The translations under genes were made by a program, and so were the position numbers. From Sinohyriopsis cumingii (taxonomy: Eukaryota; Mollusca; Bivalvia; Unionida; Unionidae), in NCBI GenBank assembly GCA_028554795.2, contig CM068829.1, positions 137,151,579-137,215,578 on the forward strand: DNA of 64,000 nt. Direction: 5' to 3'. Shown here piece after piece: positions 14,026 through 25,870 of this stretch. Under the pieces are notes generated by a model, which did no database searches, was not told the DNA's origin, and saw only the letters and a list, made by a program, of their open reading frames with translations. The first letter of the stretch is position 1. The number at the start of each line of letters is the position of its first letter.

Positions 14026-16160
14026 CCTTTCTCTAACGTCTGATATGACAAAGTTGGACCTTTCTCTAACGTCTGATATGACAAAGTTGGACCTTTCTCT
14101 AACGTCTGATATGACAAAGTTGGACCTTTCTCTAACGTCTGATATGACAAAGTTGGACCTTTCTCTAACGTCTGATATGACAAAGTTAGATCTTTCTTTA
14201 ACGTCTGATATGACAAAGTTGGACCTTTCTCTAACGTCTGATATGACAAAGTTGGACCTTTCTCTAACGTCTGATATGACAAAGTTGGACCTTTCTCTAA
14301 CGTCTGATATGACAAAGTTGGACCTTTCTCTAACGTCTGATATGACAAAGTTAGATCTTTTTCTAGTGTCTGACAAAGTTAAACCTTCTATTGTCTGACA
14401 AAGTTAGACCTTTCTCTAGTGTATGAAAACGTTGGACCTTTCTCTAGTGTATGACAAAGTTGAATCTTTCACTAGTATCTGAAAAAGTTTGACCTTTCTC
14501 TAACGTCTGATATGACAAAGTTAGATCTTTCTCTAGTGTCTGACAAAGTTAAACCTTCTTCTAGTGTCTGACAAAGTTAAACCTTTCTCTAGTGTATGAC
14601 AAAGTTGGACCTTTCTCTAGTGTATGACAAAGTTGAATCTTTCACTAGTATCTGAAAAAGTTTCACCTTTCTCTAGTGTCTGATACGAACAAGTTAGACC
14701 TTCCTCTAACGTCTGATTTGACACAGTTGGACCTTTCTCTACTGTCTGAAAAATTTGGCCTTCCTCTAGCGTCTGATTTTGGATTTTTATCTTACGTCTA
14801 ATTTGACAAAGTTGGACCTTTCTCTAACATCTGATATGACAAAGTTTAACCTTTCTCTAGTGCCTGACAAGGTTAGATCTTTCTCTAGTGTCTAATAGAA
14901 AACGTTAGACCTTTTTCTAACGTCTGATTTGACAAAATTGGATCTTTCTCTAGTGTCTGCTTTGACAATTTTGGACCTTTCTCTACTGTCTGACAAATGC
15001 TGGCCTTCCTTTAACTTCTGATTTGATAAAGTTGGACCTTTATCTAACGTCTAATTTGACAAAGTTGGACCTTTCTATAGTGTCTGATTTGACAAAGTTG
15101 GACCTTTCTCTGACGTCTGATATCACAAAGTTGAACGTTTGTCCAGTGTCTGGCAAAGTTGGACCTTCTTTAACGTCTGAAACGACAATGTTGGAGTTTT
15201 CTCTAACGTTTGATAACAAATTTAGATCTTTCCCTAACGTCTGATATGATAAAGTTTGACGTTTCTCTAGGGTGTCACATGACAAAGTTGGAAGTTTTTC
15301 TAGTGTCTGATATGACAAATTTGGACATTTCTCTAGCGTATGATATGACAAAGGTGGACCTTTCTCATGTGTCTGATACGCCAAATTTAAACCTTTCTGT
15401 AGTTTCTGATTTGACAAAGTTCGACCTTTCTCTAGTGTCTGCGATGAGAAAGTTGCATATTTCTCTAGTGTTTGATGTGACAAAGTTTCACATTTCTCTA
15501 GTGTCTGATACAACAAATTTAGACCTTTCTCTGGTGTCTGCTACGCCAAATTTAGACCTTTCTGTAGTGTTTTATCTGACAAAGTTGGACTTCTCTCTAG
15601 TGTCTGACAAAGTTGGACCTTTCTCTAGTGTCTGAGATGACAAAGTTAGACCTTTCTCTAGTGTCTGAGATGACAACGGTGGACTTTCTCCAGCGTCGGA
15701 CATGACAAGATTGGACCTTTCTTTAGTGTCTGACATAATTTGGCCCTTTTCTAGCGTCTGATATGACAAAGTTGGACCTTTCTTTAGTGTCTGACAAAGT
15801 TGGCTCTGTCTCTAACGTCTGAGATGACAAAATTGGACCTTTATCTAACGTCTGACAATGTTGGACCTTTCTCTAGCGTCTGATATGACAAGGTTGGACC
15901 TTTTTCTAGTGTTTGATCCGATACAGTTGGACCTTTCTCTAGTGTCTTACAAAGTTGGACCTTTTTCTAATGTCTGAGATGACAAAGTTGGACCTTTCTC
16001 GACCGTCTGATATGACAAAGTTTGACCTTTCTCTAGTGTCTGATATGACAATGTTGGACCTTTCTCTAGTGTCTGATATGACAATGTTGGACCTTTCTCT
16101 AGTGTCTGATATGACAAAGTTTACCTTTCTCTATTGTGATAAGATAAACTTTGACGTTTC
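14026..16160. repeat. Large minisatellite, 33-bp unit, open in several frames
   Basis: About 65 copies of CTAACGTCTGATATGACAAA followed by GTTGGACCTTTCT. The first ten (14026-14350) are almost identical and the rest are diverged, many shortened by loss of GATATGA. The period of 11 codons keeps frames open on both strands (MTKLDLSLTSD forward; SYQTLEKGPTL and RERSNFVISDV reverse). These peptides are by-products of the period. Confidence 0.95.
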
Positions 16161-16774
16161 GTAACCCTTGCAGAGAGATCATCATCGTGTGTGTGTGTGT
16201 GTTTGGGGGGGGGGTGATAATTGTATTTCTACTTGTCTGTATCTAGGTGTGCATATAATTATGAATGTCTATTTTATGGTTACATGTATGTCAGACACTG
16301 TAGTGCGATTTTTATTTGTACATATGCGTTACATTTATTGTTGTAATATTCTTACATTGCGGACTACATGAAGCAAATTATTATCCTTAGAAAATAAGTA
16401 GGTATTATTATTATTATTATGTTGTTGTTGTTGTTGTTTTTGATGTTGGTGGTGATGTTTGGATGTTATCATTGCGTTTTCCGATTGTTGACAAAACTCG
16501 CTGACTCCGATGTGCATATGCAGTACCTCATGCACTACAGAAAAGTTTTTTTTTTATTATCATGTCGTCTGGAAAGTTAAATTCATGCCTGATATTTTTG
16601 GAAGACATGCGGACAATTTTGTATGTTATCAAGTGTTGACTACTTGGAAATAACCTGAGAATTATTATTATAGCAAAACAAAATATCTGAAACAATGTTA
16701 TGTACATCTGCTTACAAGGTATAAAGTTGTATGATGAGAGATTGAAGTTTCATCTTTAACGTGAGGTTAACAGA
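16161..16774. other. Non-coding sequence with short microsatellites
   Basis: Contains (GT)n plus a G run at 16188-16214 and compound (ATT)n(GTT)n at 16405-16438. No gene recognised. Confidence 0.6.
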
Positions 16775-16905
16775 TTTTTCCGTGAACTAGGCTCCCTTTT
16801 CCGCGTACTAAGGACCATTTTCCGTGTAATAGGCACCCTTTCCATAAACTATACACCCTTTCCGTGAACTAGGCACCCTTTCCGTAAACTATGTTCCCTT
16901 TCGTA
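16775..16905. repeat. Short tandem repeat, about 22 bp
   Basis: Six or so imperfect copies of AACTAGGCACCCTTTCCGTG. Confidence 0.8.
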
Positions 16906-17248
16906 TGGATATTTAATCAAACAAATTATGTATTAAGTGGTCGAATGTATTCACTTCAACAGGAATTGGTAGTGGTAAAGCATCGTGCCAATAACTTCTA
17001 AAGGAGCATAAACAAACTCTGTAATTCAGGAATGCAAATATAAATTAATGTATTTCCTTTTCTTTATAAACTCTCATTTGTATTAGTGTTACGTTTGTTG
17101 ATGAATAGAAGTAACAAGTTCATAAATGTTGTTTCATTTCTATTTAACATCACAATGATTGCAATTATTTCTCTTAATTCAGTTACTCAGAACATATGCT
17201 CACGTAATGCAAATAAATTTGTCTAAAGTATTGTAAAATGTGTCGATG
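16906..17248. other. Non-coding stretch
   Basis: Nothing recognised. Confidence 0.5.
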
Positions 17249-18075
17249 TGACTAAGTGTCTATAATGTTGACAGCTGGTTCTTGGAAGTCGACTTGACTA
17301 AGTGTCTTTAATGTTGACAGCTGGTTCTTGGAAGTCGACGTGACTAAGTGTCTATAATGTTGACATCTGGTTCTTGAAAGTCGACGTGACTAAGTGTCTA
17401 TATTGTTGACAGCTAGTTCTTGGAAGTCGACGTGACTAAGTGTATATAATGTTGACTGTTGGTTCTTGGAAGTCGATGTGACTAAGTGTCTATAATGTTG
17501 ACAGCTAGTTCTTAGAAGTCGACGTGATTAAGTATTTATAATGTTGACAGCTGGTTCTTGGAAGTCGATGTGACTAAGTTTCTATAATTTTGACAGCTGG
17601 TTCTTGGAAGTCGATGTGACTAAGTGTCTATAATGTTGACAGCTGGTTCTTGGAAGTCGACGTGACTAGTGTCTGTAATGTTGACAGCTGGTTCTTGGAA
17701 GTCAACGTGACTAATTGTCTATAATGTTGACAGCTAGTTCTTGGAAGTCGACGTGACTAAATGTGCATAATGTTGACTGTTGGTTCTTGGACGTCGATGT
17801 GACTAAGTGTCAATAATGTTGACAGCTAGTTCTTAGAAGTCGACGTGATTAAGTGTATATAATGTTGACAGCTGGTTCTTGGAAATCGATGTGACTAAGT
17901 GTCTATAATGATGACAGCTGGTTCTTGGAAGTCGATGTGACTAAGTGTCTGTAATGTTGACAGCTGGTTCTTGGAAGTCGATATGACTACGTGTCTATAA
18001 TGCTGACAGGTAGTTCTTGGAAATCGATGTGACTAAGCCTCTACAATGTTGACGCTGGTTTTTGAAAGTCATAGT
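17249..18075. repeat. Minisatellite, second 46-bp unit
   Basis: About 18 copies of TGACTAAGTGTCTATAATGT, then TGACAGCTGG and TTCTTGGAAGTCGACG. It has the same period as the 1595-6147 array but no visible sequence similarity to it. Confidence 0.95.
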
Positions 18076-19397
18076 CATATAGTTATCTAAAACACTCAAC
18101 AAAGTTACTGATAATACGCTTTACTAATGGAAAAGGGTTAACGTACAGTATACTAATTGTAGTTTCTAGGTCAATGTACCGTTGTTTAAATACAAAACAA
18201 GAATGCAACAAGGGCTACATACACTTAATATAGTATTCTTATTTCAAGGCAAACTGTAGCTTCATAGTTACTGTAACCAAATAGTAACTGAAATTGAAAT
18301 TAGAAATAGGATATTTTGTCTATTTCGAACTCAGTGCTTATATAAAGGTCAGCCAATGCGATCCACATCTTCATTAATTCATACATAAGACAACCGACGT
18401 TTTCCACTTCTTTGTCAACTCTTGCTATAGTCAATCAATGTAATGTGAACTCATATCAATACTATCCTTCTAAAGCTGATTCCATCTAATAATGTATATG
18501 TAGCATTATATCTTACATCAGGTCCATAATTTATGTCTCTAAACAAAATTAATTTCCATGTTTGTCTACTGGATAAAGGCATACGTCCCTTGCTCATTAG
18601 CGTGTGCCATCATTTCTAATCGTTCAATCCGACTAAAGAAGATTTCGAGCAATAAATGCTGTATCAACTAACTTCAATCGCCTGCTGTGAAGTAACTAAC
18701 ACATGAAACATATGAAGCCCTAATCAGCATAATATCAGTCATAGTGTGGAAAGATATTCAATATTGATGCGAAATAACCTATGCCTTCACTGAATTACCC
18801 ACGTATAGACCATAGCTATATTTCCATTCATATAGTGATATGTTTAATTCAAATTTTCATATTTCTTCATAATTATTTCCACAATTTCATTTTATGTTTG
18901 AAACGAACAGTTCTGCTTCATGGTACAAAGCCCTCTTCCTATGTGTAATCCAGAAATTAATACGTAAACAAACTAAAGTTATTTTTCGGATTGAAAGTGA
19001 CATCTCGGCTACAGTCAGTCTGGAAATATAGGTGGTCCTTGCATCAATATTGATTGTACATTATCCTCGAAACTAGTCTAAAAGCTGTCAAACACGAAAA
19101 ATTTACTTCTATAAAATGTTAACTAGAGGTTGATGCTGTCTAAAATATGCCTTCAATTAAGGAAAGGGATCCAAATAAATTTTCTCCTCTATTTGAAGGC
19201 ATGTTGAACAAATGTATTGGACAAGTGTTTATACTTACTTTTCCCAATTGGTACTAGTAATCTTTATAGAAACACCACTAGGTAATACCAATAGGTTAGA
19301 TGCTCGCGACAGAAGGTAAATAACTTTTAATATGTTTTCGGTCATATTATGATGTGTAAGAAGATTTTTTTTTAGAATAATAATGGCAGTAATTATA
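18076..19397. other. Non-coding stretch
   Basis: About 1.3 kb of AT-rich sequence with no gene, RNA or repeat recognised. Confidence 0.5.
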
Positions 19398-19522
19398 GGT
19401 TACTGCATTTGAATGGGAATATGTGAACATGTTTTTGGGATGGAAATACTGAAAGAAATTGGGAAAACAGTATATCCATACAACAAAACGAGTTCGTATT
19501 TTCCCATGCAAATGCAGTAACC
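19398..19522. repeat. Foldback inverted repeat (hairpin 1)
   Basis: Arms 19398-19451 and 19468-19522 around a 16-nt loop. The outer 22 bp pair with one mismatch (GGTTACTGCATTTG outermost, then ATGGGAA); over the whole 54-55 nt arms about 78% of positions pair, by eye. It could be a miniature foldback transposon remnant or a long hairpin-forming RNA; no expression evidence is available. Confidence 0.8.
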
Positions 19523-20624
19523 TTTTTATTATATGCTCATTGTCTTTTTCTACCATAGGCTTAATTAAATAAACAAAATACACTACAAGAAGCAAAAATA
19601 ACTGAATGTATGCCGCATTCAAAACTAAATACACAACATATTCACCATTACACACCAACAACATTATTAATGCGCACATAACTCCGCCAAGATAAATTTG
19701 TACTTATATTCGCGCGCTAGACATAACTTTAGAAAGAAAATGGCGTTTTGGTCTGCTTAAAATTGAAATTTGGAGTGATATTATGAATGAATGCACATTG
19801 CAACAACTTTTCCATTTGATCTGAAATGAATAGATTTTGGTGGTTTCTTTTTAATTCTACACAATTTTGTGAATATGGACTGGATTTATCGGTGTCAATT
19901 CTACATTAAATGCGTCGGATTGAAGCAGAGAGGGAGAATCGTGTTGACATCTGCAAGTGTGTTTCTGTTCTGTCATTGAATGTTTGAAATCATAATGTGG
20001 GGAAAATATGAAGTCTTTCAATTGTAATTATCAAATAGACGCTATGGAATTTAATGTTTATTTCATTTTGAGTGCAGTAAGGAGGATGTAATTGCACATG
20101 GAATATAGTCGAAATTACAGTAGAATTTCGAAATGTGTAATCATGCTTGAGAATCCATGACATGGCTAATGTAATTTGGATACGCAAAACTAAGAACGTA
20201 CATTTTAAGGAAATTCAGGATGTAAAACTGTAAGTATATTTTTGTCATTCTTATTACTAGCTAAATAAAACAGTTTATGCCTTGTCACTTGCAAACTGTT
20301 TATAAGGACCATGTCTGGCGTCTATTGCGAGCCTAAATCCGAACCATTGTATCAAAAACGTTAAGCGGAATGTGCCAATGCAGCTGGTATGTGGCAGTCC
20401 ACGAAGCATCTCGTTTAGTTCATTCAGAAAAAAGAATTAATCAACCAAAACGTAAAGCATCTACTAAGAGAGTGTACATGATTTGTTCACAAAGTAGATC
20501 TTAATACACTATTGGGCACACGTGAGCTCAATATAAAGTTGAGCGCCAGTGTAATATCGTAAAATACTGAACGATTCTGACAATGTAAAGTTGACGGAGT
20601 AAAAATGAGCATATAATAATATAA
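19523..20624. other. Non-coding stretch
   Basis: Nothing recognised. Confidence 0.5.
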
Positions 20625-20775
20625 TATGTACAGTAAACCAGCATATACTTTAATCCAGTATGTACATGTATCCAGCGTAGTAGGGTAGTCCAGTATGTAC
20701 GGTAAACCAGTACATACAATTTTCCAGTATGTACAGTTATCCAGTAGATACGGCTATACAGTATACCAGTGCATG
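20625..20775. repeat. Degenerate short repeats (CAGTATGTAC family)
   Basis: Irregular copies of CCAGTATGTACGGTAAACCA and variants, spaced 20-27 bp. Confidence 0.7.
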
Positions 20776-21894
20776 CATGTACAGAAATGAACAAATAAGC
20801 TTATCAGAAGAAAATTTCCGTTCCCAATGTTCTCCTCAACCATTTCGCTTCCTACAGTATTGATGTAATCTGATACATGGCAAAGATTATTGGGACAATT
20901 ACAATGACGAAACAGACACAGGGATTTTATACTAAGTTCAGGAAAGTTAATTTGTGCAAACCTTGTATCCTGGGTATGGGTGGGGACCATTTCCACGAAA
21001 GGACAAAGACTATGATCAACACATTCTGAAAAGTTTTCTTGTCTTGGTATTAATTTACACAGGGTAATAAACAGTTGCAATGAGGAAGCAATACCTTTTG
21101 TAGCTTACAACTTTGTAAAGATGAAATAGTGTTTGGTTTTTTTTTAAATATTTGACTACAGACTACCAGTGTCTTTGATTATATAATTTACATGATACAT
21201 AGAATTATCATTCAATAATTTAACACACAAATGTGAAAGAGCCATTGCACTGTCCGAGACACAGTGATACACGTCATGCAAAATAAGACATCTGATCTGT
21301 ATATTATATTATTTCAGATTGCTATCTCCAAACTTACACTTATTGCAAAGTTTCTGTTTTGAATCGCAACTGATTATTAAATATTGTCCGATTTGTACGG
21401 TTAATAGATTTCGATGTTTCTTAGTTATTATTTTTTGTTGAATTGAATATATTTCTATTTTAATCTGCATGATTTAATTTCAGTTTGGTTGTATTGTCTT
21501 TAAGAGTATTGATTTCATTAGCATGTTGTCGTGTCTGTTTGATCTGTATTATTCATATTAAAATTGAAAGTTATTAGAGATACGGTTTGAGTTTGTTGCA
21601 TTTCTTTTGACGACATAAGAAAATATATAGAAAGGAAAAGCCACTCAATCGCTGTTTTATTTATATTTGTACTTGCGAATTAAATATGATTACCATAGAG
21701 ACCGTTGATTAATAACAATTGCCTTGCGTGGCTAATGCTACGAAGAAACCATCTCTAGGCATTTCTTATATATTTAACTGATATCTTATCCTTTTTAAAA
21801 ATATTCCTTGTTCTAATCTTTGATGATGAATGAAAGGTTTGTTTGTTTCCTTTGTTCTAAACTTATCTCATATACGTCAAAGTAAAGACAACCA
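20776..21894. other. Non-coding stretch
   Basis: No gene recognised. I looked here for a TM1-TM2 receptor exon and saw none. Confidence 0.5.
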
Positions 21895-21955
21895 ATATAA
21901 CGAACACCATATATAAAGAACACCATATATAACGAACACAATATATAATGAACTC
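21895..21955. repeat. 18-bp tandem repeat, three copies
   Basis: Three copies of the unit AACGAACACCATATATAA with point changes. Confidence 0.75.
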
Positions 21956-22565
21956 ACACATAGAATTGTTGCACTGATACAAATCTCGGACTAAAGTTCG
22001 AAACGCTACATGAATGTTATTTTCGAACACATTATGTTTATCACACTTTATTGAGGTGAAAGTGTCTTTGGATTTTATTATCAATTTTAAATTTTGGTAA
22101 TTAAGAAACCGCAGGCACTATATTTATGATATGCAACTTCATCGTTGTAAAACAAGCATGTGTATGTAATCAGATCCTGCCTTTGGTGAAAGTATATGAC
22201 TTAACATTAAACACCAAAAAAACTATAAAACTTCATTTCTTTGTCTCTGGACATTATTGGAATTCACGCTATGACGTATTGGTAATGGTCGCCAGACAAA
22301 CATGCACAATTAGTCAGCAAACTATGTATTATAGGCCCTTCCACTGTGCATATGTAATTCAGCCTAAAATCAGTAAAGAGATATATGGATGTAATCCAGT
22401 ATCATTACTCCTTTAGAAGTTATTGGCACGATGCTCTACCAAACGTTCTTCTGTGTGGCAGCTCTGGCAGTAGATAAAACGTAAGCTAACTGTCTTTTTT
22501 GTTCCTTAACTGAAATATCTATTTCAGCTTCACACAAACTAACTGCCTTATTCTTTTGCTTTCAG
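21956..22565. other. Sequence immediately upstream of the first receptor exon (probable intron 3' end)
   Basis: Ends in the acceptor TTCTTTTGCTTTCAG at 22565. No TM1-TM2 exon was recognised here or further upstream. The open frame 22126-22416 has no receptor-like sequence. Confidence 0.6.
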
Positions 22566-22931
22566 GGGTGTCGGTGTCAGTAAGTTGCTTCACCCTAGTA
22601 GCCATATCACTGGAGAGGTACTTTGCTATTTGCCGTCCGCTAGAGTCCAGAAAATGGCAGACTCTGTCCCATTCGTACAAAACGATAGCAGTCTGCTGGT
22701 TCCTGGCCTTTCTATTTTCCATACCAATAGCAATTTTTACGAAGTTTCGATTGCTGCCGCATGGAAATGCACAATGCCGTGAGATCTGGGACAATTTCGG
22801 GCTCCATAAAGCCTACACGTTGTTCCTCGACATGATTCTACTAGTTCTACCTGTAATTATAATGTCTCTCTCCTACGGGACAATTGCATACACACTGTCG
22901 CGAGGATTGAAGATGGAGAAGCAGGAAATGG
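22566..22931 (+). CDS. Cholecystokinin/sulfakinin-like GPCR, internal exon (TM3-TM5)
   Basis: Internal exon of a class-A peptide GPCR that would bind a CCK/sulfakinin-type neuropeptide at the cell surface and signal through G proteins. About 121 codons start inside TM3 (GVSVSVSCFTLVAISLERYF, with the ERY form of the DRY motif). They continue through ICL2 (CRPLESRKWQTLSH), TM4 (TIAVCWFLAFLFSIP) and ECL2 with a cysteine (NAQCREIW) that would pair with the TM3 cysteine of the preceding, unseen exon. TM5 follows (ILLVLPVIIMSLSYGTIAY), then the start of ICL3 (SRGLKMEKQEM). The acceptor is a pyrimidine-rich tract ending TTTCAG at 22565; the donor is G|GTGAGT at 22932. The exon enters and leaves in phase 1. 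In vertebrate CCK receptors, as I recall them, an intron also falls just before the TSVSVS-type TM3 motif. No stop or frameshift is present. TM1-TM2 are not seen. Family call is strong; the exact orthologue is not resolved. Confidence 0.9.
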
Positions 22932-23559
22932 GTGAGTTGATCTTTCTTTCTTTTCCCGTACCTACCAAATATAGCAAAGAGTTTCACTGGCTTCCAAATA
23001 ATCCAGCATAAATTTTCCCGATCCTGATTTTTGCAATCTTTTCTAATCATCGTCAACAAGTGAATACTATCAGAACGTTAAAAATTTGTTTTCATGAAGG
23101 ATCATACATTTCTTTTAACGACAAACTTTTTCGTTTTTTGTTACATCAAGATGATTGTCATCTCTTTGATGAAAATTCTGAATGGATCTGTCATTTATGT
23201 TACATTAAACTGGAAATTAAATAGTAATTAAAATTTCACTGAAATTTCAAAAATAAATGTTTTTACTGAAATATATTAGTATGTTTATTCTAAACAAAAG
23301 GTCTTGAAAAAGTGGTTCATTGTGTTAAAAGACTGTTTTCAGCATGGTCGTCCTCTTTTGAGGTCGAAAACGTTTGTTTTATTTGCTCTCAGACTTTACG
23401 AGAACTTATCTATACGACTACCAATTTGTAAAATGTTCTCCGTAATGGAGGATAACTCTTATTAAAAAGTGATCACTCTTCGTCTGAATGAGTGCACAAT
23501 GTATAATGCATATTTTCTAATGTATTGCATGTGGGTGAATCTCTGAGTATACACATGTA

Positions 23560-24760
23560 CACAGCATGTATCGACCTGACAAAAGCCTTTGACACAGTTT
23601 GCCGTGGAGGCCTTTGGAGGATCATGGCAAAATGTGGTTGTACAGAAAAATTCACCTGGTTGGTTCAGCATTTCCATGATGGCATGCTCGTTTGTGTCCT
23701 GATCGAAAGTAAATAAGCTAAGCCAATCCAGTCACAACAAGTCAATGAAGGTTGTGTGTTGGCCCCAACCCTCTTCAGTATTGTTTTCTGATATGCGTGC
23801 TGGTGCCTACAGTGACCATGACAATGCGATCGATATGAGATACTGGACCGACGGCAAAATCTTCACTCTGACGATACTGCAGGAAAAGACGAAGTGGCAG
23901 GAAATGACTGTTCGTGATCTTCTATTTTCTGACGACTATTCCTGAGTCTGGCATGCAGCAACAGAGTATGGGCATTTCTCTTCAATTTGTGACAATTTTC
24001 GGCTCATAATCAGTGTCAGTAAGTCAACGGAAATGCACCAACATGCACCAGGAAAGCTGTACGTAGAGCCTAACGTCACAGCAAATGGTCAAACCATCCT
24101 GGCATTGGAACAGTTTACCTATTTCGACAGCGCGCTGTCACGTGGATGCACATCAATGATGAAACCGACGCCAGAATTGCTACAGCAAATGTGTCCTTTA
24201 GCAGACTACGCGCAAAGGTGTTGGAACGCAGATGGATCGGTCTACAAATGAAACAAAGTCCACAAAACTATTATTTTGCCGCCCTTGCTTCATGCATGAA
24301 AACGTGGACGGTGTACAGAGGCCACGCCAAGAAGCCCAACCATTCCACAATGGCTAACCGAGGAGAGTAATGTTGATAAGATTACAGGACAGGGTCCCAG
24401 ACACTGAGGTTCATACACGGGCAGGTATTACAAACATCCACAATCTGCTGAATAAATCATAGATAGGATTGGAAAGCTACGTTACCAGAATTTCTGAAGC
24501 CCAATTATCAAAGATCTTCGGTGAGATGAAGGAGGAAAAGCAATATCAGGGAGAAACGCTTCAAAGATTCCCTCAAGTCATCTTTGAAACACTTCAATTT
24601 TAACTAGTAAGATCTTAAAGCGAATCTCTCCACCTGGCACAGCCTCAGTCACAACTGTAGCACTTAGTCTATTGATTAAGAAAACGCAGGCGGCATCGTC
24701 TTGTATGTGTACCACAGACAGTCCAGAGCACCAATTGGTCTTCTCAATGACTCACGTCCT
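23560..24760 (+). pseudogene. Non-LTR retrotransposon reverse transcriptase relic (in receptor intron)
   Basis: Decayed LINE protein in at least two frames. In order: IDLTKAFDTVCRGGLWRIM with FHDGM (RT finger/palm segment, 23570-23690); EGCVLAPTLFS (23748-23785, the GCVL-type box); LLFSDDY (about 23920-23940), which retains the catalytic Asp-Asp pair. A connection region follows (APGKLYVEP, QFTYFDSALSR, HINDETDARIATANVSFSRL), then KTWTVYRGHAKKPNH and QDRVPDTEVHTRAG in the C-terminal part. It ends near the degraded zinc-knuckle-like tail (HRQSRAPIGLL, 24710-24750). Several stops and frameshifts make it inactive. It lies in the same orientation as the receptor. The LINE clade was not assigned. 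Confidence 0.85.
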
Positions 24761-25104
24761 CAAGGAAACCAAATCAGTTTGTCATCTTTGATTTCGCAGA
24801 ATTTACAAGATCACACCACCGGTGTGTATTTCTATATATTGTTACATGATTCTGTGTGCGTTCAATATCACTCCGCCATTTGTAAAACAAAACTTTAAAA
24901 TTGAGATAAATTACATTTGGACTGTCTAGGGTATCACCTTACAAGTCCAGTTGCTATAAAGTACATAATTGTTTCATCAAAGGAAACCAATTTGAGAAAC
25001 TTGGTACCTGTAGGCTGCTTTATCTACAGTTACTTCCATAACGTAAACGTACATGCGTACGGGTCGCCAGCAATCTTGTGTCATCTTGTGTTAAGACCGT
25101 GGAA
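24761..25104. other. Non-coding intronic stretch
   Basis: Nothing recognised between the LINE relic and the SINE. Confidence 0.5.
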
Positions 25105-25114
25105 ACGTACATGG

Positions 25115-25118
<4 letters not shown>

Positions 25119-25161
<43 letters not shown>

Positions 25162-25468
25162 ATGAATTTTTAACGTAGCTTTAAAAAATGTTCAGTCATA
25201 TCGCTACGATGTCTGCAGTGTGGCAGTTTATAGTGATGTCTAGCACTGGGGCATCATGTGGCAAACATGTAGCATGATGTCCCACCCAGTCACATTATTC
25301 TGACACCATGCCGACCAGTCCTAAGACTAACCTCGTATTGCTGAGCGCCAAGCGAGGAAGCTGTTATTACCATTTTTTTAAGTCTTTGGTATGACTCGGC
25401 CGGAGATTGAACCCACGTCCTCCCGCATCTGAGGCGGAAGCTGTAACCACTAGGCCACCGGAGCGGTC
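25119..25468 (-). mobile_element. Full-length tRNA-derived SINE, family 2
   Basis: Read on the minus strand it begins with a tRNA-like head near 25468. Box A is TGGCCTAGTGG and box B is GGTTCAATCTC. A body of about 200 bp follows, then a (CA)n tail (the GT run 25119-25158 on the plus strand). A perfect 14-bp target-site duplication, ACGTACATGGTTTT, flanks it at 25105-25118 and 25469-25482. It inserted antisense in the receptor intron. SINEs of this build are transcribed by RNA polymerase III and copied by a partner LINE. Confidence 0.92.
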
Positions 25469-25727
25469 ACGTACATGGTTTTAAAATATTGCTTGTTCTT
25501 AAAAACGTCAACACAGTAAATATAAACTTGATTGAGGTAATTTGTACAACTCTCCTTAATTTGGCAAAAAAATGTATACAGGATGCATTTTTCATGTAGA
25601 TCTTGCAACAACAGATTTTCTTTTTAGTCGATTGATCCATTGTCATTGCTTGTTAAGGTTGATTTCTCAACAGCAACTACTTTTTGGGTGTATATACCCC
25701 TAAGTTACACTTAAAACCGTGGTAACA

Positions 25728-25870
25728 TTATCTGTCTATCTATCTATCTATATATCTATATATCTATCTATATATCTATCTATCTATCTAGGTGTCTATC
25801 TATCTAGCTAAGTGTCTATCTATCTGTCTGACTGTCTATCTATCTATCTATCTGGCTAGCTATGTGTATA
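25728..25870. repeat. (TATC)n tetranucleotide microsatellite
   Basis: Long imperfect run of TATC with TGTC, TATA and GTC interruptions. Confidence 0.95.

Noticed and set aside
14014..15769. Long open frames (117-158 residues) on both strands
   Set aside because: They follow from a 33-bp period; both strands are open at once and there is no start, splice or domain context.
1595..18075. CRISPR-like appearance of regularly repeated units
   Set aside because: Units are contiguous with no unique spacers, lie in eukaryotic DNA, and there are no cas genes.
22126..22416. 96-residue frame just upstream of the receptor exon
   Set aside because: Not hydrophobic in a TM pattern and bears no receptor motifs.
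18076..22565. Missing TM1-TM2 exon of the receptor
   Set aside because: Searched for a hydrophobic frame with NLAVSDL-type sequence; none seen, so the upstream exons probably lie before this window.
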